From assembly GCA_026397955.1 (NCBI GenBank), contig JAPLTV010000120.1, positions 1-43,117 of the forward strand: a stretch of 43,117 nt of DNA, given 5' to 3'. The notes under the pieces were generated by a model, which was not told the origin of the DNA, did no database searches, and saw only the letters and a list, made by a program, of their open reading frames with translations. Positions within the stretch are counted from its first letter, which is position 1; each line of letters begins with the position of its first letter. A program made the translations under genes and the position numbers. Source of the DNA: Verrucomicrobiota bacterium. GTDB taxonomy: Bacteria > Verrucomicrobiota > Verrucomicrobiia > Opitutales > UBA953. Shown here piece by piece: positions 15,724 through 23,099 of this stretch.

Positions 15724-16853
15724 TACCAACTCACACGGAAGCCGCTGGTGAAGCCCCAGCCGGAGTAGGCGCCGCCGTCGGCCGCGGAGTCATGCATACG
15801 GGCATGTTCGACGGCGAGCATCCACTTGAGCTTATGGCCGTAGAAATAGCGGTTCACGCCGAGGTAGTATTCCTGGTAGCGATCGCCACGCTCCGGCGTG
15901 ACCCAGCTCTCGTAACGAATCGGGTAGATGCCGTTGGCGAGTTTGCTCTGCAGATAGGTGTAGCGAAAGACCAGCTGCCAGTCCTCGTTGAAGGTGTAGA
16001 TCGGCTCGAACTCGACACCCTTCAGGTCGGACTGCGTGCCGTTGCCTTCGGAGGCGGCGAGGTCGACGTTCAGGGTCCAAGGACCTTGGGTAAACTGCCC
16101 ACTGAGCGACAGCGCGTGGTCATGGTTACGGCTGAAGGATTGCGGCAGGCCCGTCGAGTTCTGCGGGTCATCAGATTGTTTGAGGAAATCCAGGCGCACG
16201 AAGGCCTTCTGCAAGCCCCACTGCTCGTCGAAATGCCAGCCCGTCGAGACGAAGCCGATTGTACCGGCGTCGAAGCGGCCGAAATAAGCATTCGCTGAAC
16301 CCGCCGTGAAGACACCCGCGCGATAGAACCACTTGCCGCGATCGCCCTCGAAGCTGATACCGGGGATCGATTCCTCGATCATCCCGATATTGTTCGAGAT
16401 CGCGCTACGGTCGATCGTCGGGAGCACCAGCGAAGACGTCGACCCATCGAGCGTGAAGCGGACGCCTTGGCGACCGACCGTCCAGGCCGCCTCGGGGCCC
16501 GGAGACCACTTCACATAGGCGTCGGTCACCTTGTTGAAGAGCGGGTGCGGTGCGCCGAGGTTAGAGTCGAATTCCGTGGAGAAATACCAATCCCGGAGAA
16601 ACTGCCCTTTCAGGCCGATACGCGAACGGCGATTGGCCCAGCCCGAGTCGGTCTTGTCACCATTACGGAAAGCGAACCAATCGAACTGCTCACGGCCGAT
16701 GAAGCGGAGTTCCTGGAAAGTGTCGGCGGACGTCCCCTTCAAGAGAACCGAATGATCCCAGAGCCGGTCGTAAGCCGACGGCTCAGGCGGGGCGGCGGTC
16801 GTGGCGAGCGGCAGCGAAGCGGCGAGCAGGAAGAAGGTGAGCTTTGAAGGCAT
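15723..16853 (-). CDS. Phosphate-selective porin O/P-like outer-membrane porin
   Basis: 376 aa from ATG 16853-16851, where a clean signal peptide begins (MPSKLTFFLLAASLPLATTA); a longer reading of 22 extra residues from 16919 lacks support. The rest alternates polar and aromatic residues as in a beta-barrel and ends with an aromatic residue (GFRVSW), the outer-membrane assembly signal. RRSRIGLKGQFLRDWYFSTEFD, DAYVKWSPGPEAAWTVGRQGVRFTLDG and VNRYFYGHKLKWMLAVEHAR follow the pattern of the OprO/OprP porin family (Pfam 07396). Family members pass phosphate or other anions; the real solute here is unknown. Divergent from the oxidoreductase at 16977 with a shared 123-bp upstream region. Confidence 0.78.
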   Translation of the reverse strand: MPSKLTFFLLAASLPLATTAAPPEPSAYDRLWDHSVLLKGTSADTFQELRFIGREQFDWFAFRNGDKTDSGWANRRSRIGLKGQFLRDWYFSTEFDSNLGAPHPLFNKVTDAYVKWSPGPEAAWTVGRQGVRFTLDGSTSSLVLPTIDRSAISNNIGMIEESIPGISFEGDRGKWFYRAGVFTAGSANAYFGRFDAGTIGFVSTGWHFDEQWGLQKAFVRLDFLKQSDDPQNSTGLPQSFSRNHDHALSLSGQFTQGPWTLNVDLAASEGNGTQSDLKGVEFEPIYTFNEDWQLVFRYTYLQSKLANGIYPIRYESWVTPERGDRYQEYYLGVNRYFYGHKLKWMLAVEHARMHDSAADGGAYSGWGFTSGFRVSW

Positions 16854-16976
16854 GAGCAGGCCCACAGAGAAAGCCGTGCGCCGGCTGAAAACGAGAATTA
16901 AAGAGTAGATATATGTCATAACCGCAGGTTGCTTCGGGGACGCCGAGTTTCTTAATCAGGACACCCCGCCCCAGCC

Positions 16977-18368
16977 ATGACCCTCTCTCGTCGAAACTTC
17001 CTGCGTACCGCCGCGCTCGCGACCCTCGCCTTTCCGGCGATCGTCCGGGCACGTAACCTGAACTCGCAGGTCCAGATCGCCGCGGTCGGCGTCGACGGCA
17101 AGGGCTTCTCCGATATCGCCGAATGCGCCTCCCACCCCAAGGCGCACTTCGTCGGCTTCTGCGATATCGACGCCAGCCGTTTCGCCCACATCGACAAGAA
17201 GCTTCCCGGCGTGACGCATTACAGCGATTGGAGAGAGATGTTCACCTGGCTCGGCGACGGCTTCGACGCCGTGACCGTCTCGACCCCCGACCACATGCAT
17301 GCGCTACCGACCATCATGGCCATGCGCCTGGGCAAGCACGTCTACTGTCAGAAGCCGCTCACCCACACCGTCTGGGAAGCACGCCAGCTGCGCCTCCAAG
17401 CCGCCAAATCGAAGGTCCGAACCCAGATGGGCAACCAGATCCATTCCGCCAAGGAATACCGCACCGGCGTGAAGCTCATCCAGTCCGGCCGCATCGGCAA
17501 GGTCCTCGCCGTGCACAGCTGGCACCCTAACACCGGCAACAAATACACCGGTATGACCGCCGCCCCCGCTTCCGGCCCCGTGCCCGCCGGCGTGAGCTGG
17601 GACCTCTGGCTCGGCACCGCGCCGAGCCGTGAGTTCGCGCCTGACGTCTATCATCCTTTCAAATGGCGCGACTGGGTGGATTTCGGTAGCGGCACCATGG
17701 GCGACTTCGGTTGCCACCTGCTCGACCCCGTCTTCACCGCGCTCAAGCTCGGTACGCCCCTCAGCGTCAAGGCGGACAGCGTCGGCGCCAATACGCAGAC
17801 CTGGTGCGCCCAGCAGACCATCGAGTGGGTCTTCCCCGGCACCGAGTTCACCAAAGGTAACACCCTCTCCGTCACCTGGTACGACGGCGGCCGCCTACCG
17901 GATGCCACGCTCGCACTACTTCCGCCCGGCAAGACCTTGTCCGCCGCTGGCTCGATCTTTATCGGCGAACACGGAGTCATGATGTTGCCGCACGTCGCCA
18001 TGCCGCAGCTCTTCCCCGAAGAGAAGTTCGGCAAGAACCTCAACCCGGGCGACCTCGCCCGACGTGCGCGCGCCCAGGTTAAGCCCACCGACAAAGTCGC
18101 CATCGATCTCCCGGATTTCGTCGAAGGCTCCAGCCATTATCATGCTTGGGTCGACGCGATCGCTGATGGCCACGAGACCACGGATAATTTCGCCTACGCC
18201 GGCCCGCTGACCGAAGCCGTGCAGCTCGGCAACGTCGCCTCGCGCTTCTCGGGCGTGAAGCTCGATTGGGATGCCGCCGCCATGAAGTTCCCGAACAAGC
18301 CCGAAGCCGAAGCGTTGTTGACGAAGAGTTATCGCAAGGGGTGGGAGCTCATTGCCGCTGACCGGTAA
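16977..18368 (+). CDS. Tat-exported Gfo/Idh/MocA family oxidoreductase
   Basis: 463 aa. It starts with a twin-arginine signal (SRRNFLRTAALATLAFPAIVRA, about 4-25), so the enzyme is likely folded with its nicotinamide cofactor in the cytoplasm and then exported. A Rossmann domain follows: VQIAAVGVDGKGF, FCDIDASRF, DAVTVSTPDHMHA. The catalytic-lysine motif, usually EKP, is here Q125-K126-P127 in VYCQKPLTHT. The C-terminal alpha/beta domain contains GSGTMGDFGCHLLDPV and WVDAIADGHETTDNFAYAGPLTEAV. Family members oxidise or reduce sugars, often at C3. In this context a role in making or reducing 3-keto sugars from polysaccharide fragments is plausible, not shown. A 9-bp inverted repeat spans its stop codon. 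Confidence 0.88.
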   Translation: MTLSRRNFLRTAALATLAFPAIVRARNLNSQVQIAAVGVDGKGFSDIAECASHPKAHFVGFCDIDASRFAHIDKKLPGVTHYSDWREMFTWLGDGFDAVTVSTPDHMHALPTIMAMRLGKHVYCQKPLTHTVWEARQLRLQAAKSKVRTQMGNQIHSAKEYRTGVKLIQSGRIGKVLAVHSWHPNTGNKYTGMTAAPASGPVPAGVSWDLWLGTAPSREFAPDVYHPFKWRDWVDFGSGTMGDFGCHLLDPVFTALKLGTPLSVKADSVGANTQTWCAQQTIEWVFPGTEFTKGNTLSVTWYDGGRLPDATLALLPPGKTLSAAGSIFIGEHGVMMLPHVAMPQLFPEEKFGKNLNPGDLARRARAQVKPTDKVAIDLPDFVEGSSHYHAWVDAIADGHETTDNFAYAGPLTEAVQLGNVASRFSGVKLDWDAAAMKFPNKPEAEALLTKSYRKGWELIAADR

Positions 18369-18434
18369 GGCGGTCAGCGCGGGGTTCTGCTGGCATGGTG
18401 AACTGCTGCGAAGCAGTCGCGGCCGATGGTCGCG
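18356..18434 (+). repeat. Stop-codon hairpin plus repeat A, copy 4
   Basis: CGCTGACCG (18356-18364, last coding bases) pairs perfectly with CGGTCAGCG (18371-18379); the TAA stop (18366-18368) is in the 6-nt loop. After one base, GGGGTTCTGCTGG, GCATGGTGAACTGC and CTGCGAAGCAG follow, then CGCGGCC/GAT/GGTCGCG (18419-18434, one G:T mismatch). The tail continues with CATGGGTATTGGTGATCT, also present after copy 1 (near 590-608). Confidence 0.7.
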
Positions 18435-18472
18435 TGGGGGCATGGGTATTGGTGATCTACTGCGAGGCAGCT

Positions 18473-18529
18473 GGTAGGGCTGGCCATCCTTGGCCGGCCG
18501 CGGCCGAGCAGGGATGCTCGGCCCTACCC
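18473..18529. repeat. 57-bp twin-hairpin element, copy 2
   Basis: GGTAG + GGCTGGCCA/TCCT/TGGCCGGCC (18478-18499) + GGCCGAGCA/GGGA/TGCTCGGCC (18502-18523, perfect) + CTACCC. Compared with 9347-9403, one pair of the second hairpin has changed on both sides (C:G at 18504/18521 for T:A). Confidence 0.6.
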
Positions 18530-18600
18530 GATGCAGAGAGGCCTAAGTCAAAGGGGGCAGCATAGGGGAACCGGATGATTGGCTGAGGGCATACATCTTC

Positions 18601-18737
18601 AGGTCTCGGGTCTCAGGTGATCGGGAGCCAGGTACGGGTTATCGGGTACGGGTGCGGATACGGGTTCGGGCCTGAACCTGTACCTGCACCAGAACACCTG
18701 AACCAGATACCTGATGGCCGAGACCTGGGACCTGAGA
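18601..18737. repeat. Long imperfect inverted repeat of hexamer-like words
   Basis: The left half (18602-18670) is made of degenerate GGTACGGGT/ATCGGGTACGGGT words, the right half (18671-18736) of CCTGAACCTGTACCTGCACC words. The reverse complement of the right half follows the same pattern as the left, so the transcript could fold into one long, mismatched hairpin. Single copy in the window. Confidence 0.4.
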
Positions 18738-18891
18738 GTGAGTTTGAGACAGCTATGTCGTGACGCGGTCCCGACCCTACCCAAGACAGGCCGCTGAGGT
18801 TGAAAAATCGGCATTCGGGAGGGCGGCGAAATGCCGAGACTTACAACCTTGCAACCTTGGGCACAAATAGGGGTTACTTGGTCAGATTCAT

Positions 18892-20658
18892 ATGAAATTG
18901 CCCCGTCTCCTGGCCTTCGGCCTCCTGCTCGCCACCGCGCTCCAAGCGGCCGACGCCAAGAAGCCCAACGTGCTCTTCATCGCGGTCGACGACCTGCGCC
19001 CCGAGCTCAGTTGCTACGGCAACACCGTCATCAAGACGCCGAACTTCGACCGTCTTGCCAAGCGCGGCATGGTCTTCAACCGCGCCTACTGCCAGCAGGC
19101 CGTGTGCAGCCCGTCGCGCGCCTCGATCATGACCGGCAAGCGCCCTGACGCCACCCGGGTTTGGGATCTCGAGACGCACTTCCGCGTCGCGCTCCCGAAC
19201 GTCAAGACCGTCGGCCAATACTTCAAGGAGCACGGCTACTTCTCCCAAGGCATGGGCAAGATCTTCCACGGCGGCTACGACGACGAGCCGACCTGGTCCA
19301 CGCCGTGGGTAACGCCCAAGGCGCCGACCTACGCCAAGGAACCGACCGCGGCCGACGTCGTGAAGGAAGACGCGAAGAACAAGGGCAAGGGAGTGGCCTT
19401 CGAAGCCGGCGACGTCGCCGATGATTTCTACACCGACGGCAAGACCTCGCGTCTCGCCGCCCAGACCATCGCTGAACTCAACAAGAAGGGACAGCCGTTC
19501 TTCCTCGCCGTCGGCCTTTCCAAGCCGCACCTCCCGTTCGTCTCCCCTAAGAAGTATTGGGACCTCTACGACCCGGCCAAGATTCCGGACACCGCCAGCC
19601 CCTTCCCCGTCGGCGCTCCGGCCTACGTCGGTGACGGCGACAGCGGCGAATTCCGAGCCTACACCAACGTCCCGCCCAAGGACAAGAAGCTCGCCCGCAC
19701 GCCTCTCCCCGCCGCTTTCGCCTCGCAGGTGCGCCACGGCTACTACGCCGCCGTCAGCTACACCGATGCCAACCTCGGCATCCTCCTCGACGCCCTCGAG
19801 AAGGAAGGCATCGCCGACAACACCGTCATCGTCCTCTGGGGCGACCACGGCTGGAAGCTCGGCGACCACGAAGAATGGGGCAAGCACACCAACTTCGAAG
19901 TCGATGCGCGCGTGCCGCTGATCTTCAGCTACCCCGGCCAGAAGACCGCCGGCCAGAAGAGCAATTCGCTCGTAGAGTTCGTCGACGTCTATCCGACCCT
20001 CGCCGACCTTTGCGGCCTGCCCAAGCCCGACGTCGATGGCCTCAGCCTCAAGCCTGTGCTCGAGAACCCTGCCGTGACCGTCAAGCCCGTCGCCATCAGC
20101 CAGTACCCGAAAGGAGCCGGCGTCGCCAAGAAGGAAGGCGCGAAGGGCGCCGCCAAGCGCGACGTCATGGGTTACAGCATCCGTGACGAACGCTGGCGCC
20201 TGACCCTCTGGCGCAGCCTGGCCGACAACACCATCGTCGACACCGAACTTTACGACGAGGTCAACGCCCCGACCGAACCGGAGAATCTCGCCAAGAAGCC
20301 GGAGAACCAGGAAGTCATCGCCCGCCTCAGCAAGTTCCTCCCCCCGCCCATTCCCGCCGCCGATCCGAACGCCAAGAAGATCGCCAAGGGCAAGAAGAAC
20401 ATCGTCGATATCGCCGCCAAGAAGAACGACGAAGACGCCACCGCCCCGAAGATCGCCGCGCCTGCGACCGCGGATGCCTCCAAGGACCGTGTCGGAATGT
20501 TCACGCGCCGCGACGTGAACAAGGACGGCAAGCTCTCCAAGGAAGAATACATGGACAAGCAGAAGGACCCGGCCCACGCCGCCGAGAACTACATCAAGTT
20601 CGACAAGGACAAGGACGGCTTCCTGACAAAGGAAGAGTTCGTCAAGATGGGCAAATAA
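18892..20658 (+). CDS. Iduronate-2-sulfatase-like sulfatase with C-terminal EF-hands
   Basis: 588 aa with a signal peptide (about 1-20). KKPNVLFIAVDDLRPELSC holds the metal-binding Asp pair. The sulfatase signature C72-S-P-S-R carries the cysteine that anaerobic or FGE-type maturases convert to formylglycine. GMGKIFHGG, SKPHLPFVSPKKYWDLY and VLWGDHGWKLGDHEEWGKHTNFE follow the iduronate-2-sulfatase-like subgroup (S1_7-like). After a low-complexity Lys/Ala linker, two EF-hand calcium loops lie at about 541-552 (DVNKDGKLSKEE) and 571-582 (DKDKDGFLTKEE). It should cleave 2-O-sulfate esters from uronic-acid-containing polysaccharide in the periplasm or outside. No maturase is in the window. The neighbouring GH79-like gene supports uronate chemistry. 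Confidence 0.88.
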   Translation: MKLPRLLAFGLLLATALQAADAKKPNVLFIAVDDLRPELSCYGNTVIKTPNFDRLAKRGMVFNRAYCQQAVCSPSRASIMTGKRPDATRVWDLETHFRVALPNVKTVGQYFKEHGYFSQGMGKIFHGGYDDEPTWSTPWVTPKAPTYAKEPTAADVVKEDAKNKGKGVAFEAGDVADDFYTDGKTSRLAAQTIAELNKKGQPFFLAVGLSKPHLPFVSPKKYWDLYDPAKIPDTASPFPVGAPAYVGDGDSGEFRAYTNVPPKDKKLARTPLPAAFASQVRHGYYAAVSYTDANLGILLDALEKEGIADNTVIVLWGDHGWKLGDHEEWGKHTNFEVDARVPLIFSYPGQKTAGQKSNSLVEFVDVYPTLADLCGLPKPDVDGLSLKPVLENPAVTVKPVAISQYPKGAGVAKKEGAKGAAKRDVMGYSIRDERWRLTLWRSLADNTIVDTELYDEVNAPTEPENLAKKPENQEVIARLSKFLPPPIPAADPNAKKIAKGKKNIVDIAAKKNDEDATAPKIAAPATADASKDRVGMFTRRDVNKDGKLSKEEYMDKQKDPAHAAENYIKFDKDKDGFLTKEEFVKMGK

Positions 20659-20680
20659 GCCCGCCCTCCCCCTTCCCCAC

Positions 20681-20710
20681 GAAAGGCGGTCCGCAAGGCC
20701 CGCCTTTCTT
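20681..20710 (+). terminator. Weak hairpin terminator after the sulfatase
   Basis: GAAAGGCGG (20681-20689) / CCGCCTTTC (20700-20708), perfect 9-bp stem, followed only by TTATGCC. Termination may be partial, allowing read-through into the GH79-like gene 45 bases later. Confidence 0.45.
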
Positions 20711-20753
20711 ATGCCTTCCTCCCGGCCGCATCTGCCCTAGCCTCTTCGCACCC

Positions 20754-22160
20754 ATGTCCGCCTTGTTCCGATCGATCGCCCTCTTCTGCGGCCTCACGCT
20801 GACCGCAGCCGAAAGCGTACCGGCGACCATCGTCGTCGAAGTATCCAAACCAGGACACACGATCCCCGCGGACTTCCTGGGTATCAGCTACGAAAAGAAC
20901 GCGCTCGTCGAACCGCACTTCAAACCCACTAACAGCGTCCTCATCCACCTGCATCGTAATCTTGGGGTGGGCACATTGCGCCTCGGCGGCAACAAGGTCG
21001 AACTCACGCGCTGGCAGCCAGAGGCGCCTGCGTCCTTGGACAAGGCGACCGGCCTCGCGGTGATCGGCCGCACCACGCTCGACGACCTTTACGGCTTCCT
21101 CAAGGCCACCGATTGGAAATGCCTACATGGCATCAACCTCGCCGGCAACCAGCCTGAAGCTTCTGCCGACGAAGCCGCCTATGCGCTCAAGATAGGCGCC
21201 GCGTCCGTGCTGGCCTTCGAAGTCGGCAACGAACCCAACCTCTACACCAACCACGACCTCCGGAAGAAAGGGTACGACTGCCCGACCTACCTCCCCGAGG
21301 CCACTGCGGCCATCAAGGTCATCCGCGGACGCAACCCCGGCATCCTCCTCGCCGGCCCGGCCACCGCGCGTCGCACCGACCACTGGTTCGAGGACGCCGT
21401 CGCCGGGCTCAAAGGCCAGCTTACGATCGGCACCTCGCACCTTTACGCCCTCTCCGGTGGCTCGACCAATCCCAAGTCGGCCAACTTCCCGAGCATCGAT
21501 AACCTCCTCCTCCCGGCCACCATGGCCAAGGATGTCGCGATGGTGGACGAGCACCTGGCAGCCGCGAAGGCTGCCGGCATGCGTTACCGTCTTGCCGAAT
21601 GTAACTCCGTGTCGAACGGAGGCCGCACGGGCGTGAGCGACACCTTCGTCTCCGCGCTCTGGGCGACCGACTTCCTCTTCGCCGTCGCCGAGCACGGTGC
21701 CGACGGCATCAACTTCCATTGCAACCTCAAGCCAGGCAGCTACTCGCCCATCTCGTGGTCGAAGACCGAGAGCCGCTACGTCGTACACCCCCTTTATTAC
21801 GCCATGCTCGCCTTCAAGGAAGCCGGCCACGGAAAGATCCTGCCGATCTCCGTGAAGTCGTCCGCGAATCTCACCGCTCACGCGACGCTTGGAGCGGACG
21901 GCAAGGTCCGCATCTTCCTCACGAATAAAGATCTGACGAAGGCCGTCATCGCGCATCTCGCGACCGGTCGCACCAAGGGCAGCGTCATGCGCCTGCTGGC
22001 CCCGGCGGCCGACGCCAAGAGCGGCATCACCTTCGCCGGAAGCGCCACCGGCGCCGACGGCAAGTGGGCCGCCAAGACGACCGAGACGATCACCGCCTCC
22101 GGCGCCGATCTCACGGTCGCCCTTCCGGCCGGCAGCGCCGCCGTGGTCACGCTCGACTAG
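20754..22160 (+). CDS. GH79-like glycoside hydrolase (beta-glucuronidase/heparanase family)
   Basis: 468 aa with a signal peptide (about 1-19). It has the clan GH-A TIM-barrel pattern of GH79: DFLGISYEKNAL near the N-terminus, LGVGTLRLGGN, then AFEVGNEPNLYTNH with the acid/base Glu160 in the N-E-P motif, and YRLAECNSVSNGG with the nucleophile Glu282 at the expected distance. From about residue 385 a beta-sandwich domain follows (KVRIFLTNKDLTKAVIAHL ... PAGSAAVVTLD), also typical of the family. GH79 enzymes remove glucuronic acid or cut heparan-type chains. Next to an iduronate-2-sulfatase-like gene this suggests sulfated uronate polysaccharide as substrate (inference). Its TAG stop shares bases with the stop of the convergent AraC gene. 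Confidence 0.72.
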   Translation: MSALFRSIALFCGLTLTAAESVPATIVVEVSKPGHTIPADFLGISYEKNALVEPHFKPTNSVLIHLHRNLGVGTLRLGGNKVELTRWQPEAPASLDKATGLAVIGRTTLDDLYGFLKATDWKCLHGINLAGNQPEASADEAAYALKIGAASVLAFEVGNEPNLYTNHDLRKKGYDCPTYLPEATAAIKVIRGRNPGILLAGPATARRTDHWFEDAVAGLKGQLTIGTSHLYALSGGSTNPKSANFPSIDNLLLPATMAKDVAMVDEHLAAAKAAGMRYRLAECNSVSNGGRTGVSDTFVSALWATDFLFAVAEHGADGINFHCNLKPGSYSPISWSKTESRYVVHPLYYAMLAFKEAGHGKILPISVKSSANLTAHATLGADGKVRIFLTNKDLTKAVIAHLATGRTKGSVMRLLAPAADAKSGITFAGSATGADGKWAAKTTETITASGADLTVALPAGSAAVVTLD

Positions 22161-23026
22161 ACCGAGCGAAGTCGATCGGTCTCGCGGGCACGGAACTGCG
22201 ACGGCGTGAAGCCCGTGTGCTTCTTAAAGTCCTTGCTGAAGAAGTAGCGGTCCGAATAGCCCACCTGTTCGGCGATTTCTTTAATATCATCGGCCGTGTC
22301 GGCGAGGCGACGCTTCGCCTGGCTGATGCGTTCGCGACGGAGCCAGTCGATCGGACTCGTGCCGAAGGAGGTCTTGAAGACGCGCGAGAAATGGGTCGGG
22401 CTCAGGCCCGCGAGACGCGCCAGCGACGGCACCGTGTGTTTCTTGAAATAGAAGAGCTTCATCTGCTCGACGCAGCGGGCAAGGGCCGGCGGGATCTTCG
22501 GCGCCAGTTCGCCGGACTGCTGGCGGGCGCAGTAGGCCTGAGCGACCAGCTCAGCCACCTGGGCATGGATCAATGCCGGTGACGATGGAGCGTCCTGCGG
22601 GATGAGCCGAAAGAGCTCCTTGAAGACCGGCGAGGCCTTGCGCAGGTCCATCCCGGAGATGATCGGAGTGTCGCGGACGCCGAGCAGATCGGACAACTGC
22701 GCCAGGCGAGGTCCTTCGGCACGGATCCAAAAGACCTCCCACGGATCGTCGGCCACCGCGCCATGTTCGTGCGGGTGATGGCAATTGATCCAGACCAAAT
22801 CGCCACGGCGGATCTGATGCGTGCGACCGGCGATACGCGTCCACCCCTTGCCGCGCAGGCAGAGGATGAGTTCATGCCCCGGGAAGTGGTCGCGCTTGAT
22901 ATGATGCTCTGTGCCGGCGAGGAGATGGCCCGCACGGGGCACGGTATAGAACACGTCTTGGTGGGACGGATTCGGGGTCGCGTAGAGCGAAACCGGGAAG
23001 CGGTTGGCGACGGGGGGCTGAGCCAT
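22157..23026 (-). CDS. AraC-family transcriptional regulator
   Basis: 289 aa from ATG 23026-23024; a TTG five codons upstream is less likely. The N-terminal cupin-like sensor domain shows GHELILCLRGKGWTRIAG, HQIRRGDLVWIN and CHHPHEHGA, the usual AraC sugar-binding pattern. The C-terminal 100 residues contain the double helix-turn-helix: VPSLARLAGLSPTHFSRVFK then DIKEIAEQVGYSDRYFFSKDFKKHTGFTPSQFR. It is convergent with the GH79-like gene and divergent from the PSD1 gene at 23100, so it is the natural candidate for controlling the polysaccharide genes on one or both sides, sensing a sugar released by them. The effector is unknown. Confidence 0.88.
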   Translation of the reverse strand: MAQPPVANRFPVSLYATPNPSHQDVFYTVPRAGHLLAGTEHHIKRDHFPGHELILCLRGKGWTRIAGRTHQIRRGDLVWINCHHPHEHGAVADDPWEVFWIRAEGPRLAQLSDLLGVRDTPIISGMDLRKASPVFKELFRLIPQDAPSSPALIHAQVAELVAQAYCARQQSGELAPKIPPALARCVEQMKLFYFKKHTVPSLARLAGLSPTHFSRVFKTSFGTSPIDWLRRERISQAKRRLADTADDIKEIAEQVGYSDRYFFSKDFKKHTGFTPSQFRARETDRLRSV

Positions 23027-23042
23027 GGTAGGATAATACAAC

Positions 23043-23090
23043 TTGCCGGTCGGGGCTTGCCATTTAAAACTGCCAGCTTCGGCGTAGAAT
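23043..23090 (+). promoter_or_regulatory. Candidate AraC binding repeats upstream of the PSD1 gene
   Basis: In the 73-bp divergent region the words CTTGCC (23043), CTTGCC (23056) and ACTGCC (23069) recur at exact 13-bp intervals, and TAGAAT (23085-23090) resembles a -10 box. Direct repeats are usual for AraC-type regulators, but the words are short. Confidence 0.25.
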
Positions 23091-23099
23091 AACCCCCAG

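Larger units (their letters stand above)
18369..18891. repeat. Intergenic repeat mosaic upstream of the first sulfatase
   Basis: No gene. Contents: repeat A copy 4 and tail (to about 18470); 57-bp twin-hairpin element (18473-18529); left part of element F (18548-18595); a long imperfect inverted repeat built from ACGGGT- and ACCTGA-like words (18601-18737); TGTCGTGAC/GCG/GTCCCGACC (18756-18776) + CTACCC; and a hairpin TCGGCATT/AATGCCGA (18808-18837). The last 50 bp before ATG 18892 are not repeated elsewhere. Confidence 0.65.

Noticed and set aside
16854-16919. Extended start of the porin
   Set aside because: A clean signal peptide begins at the internal ATG (16853); the extension would bury it.
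16854-16976. Specific -35/-10 boxes in the porin/oxidoreductase divergent region
   Set aside because: Several AT-rich words exist (ATTAAAGAG, TATATG), but none forms a convincing pair with correct spacing.
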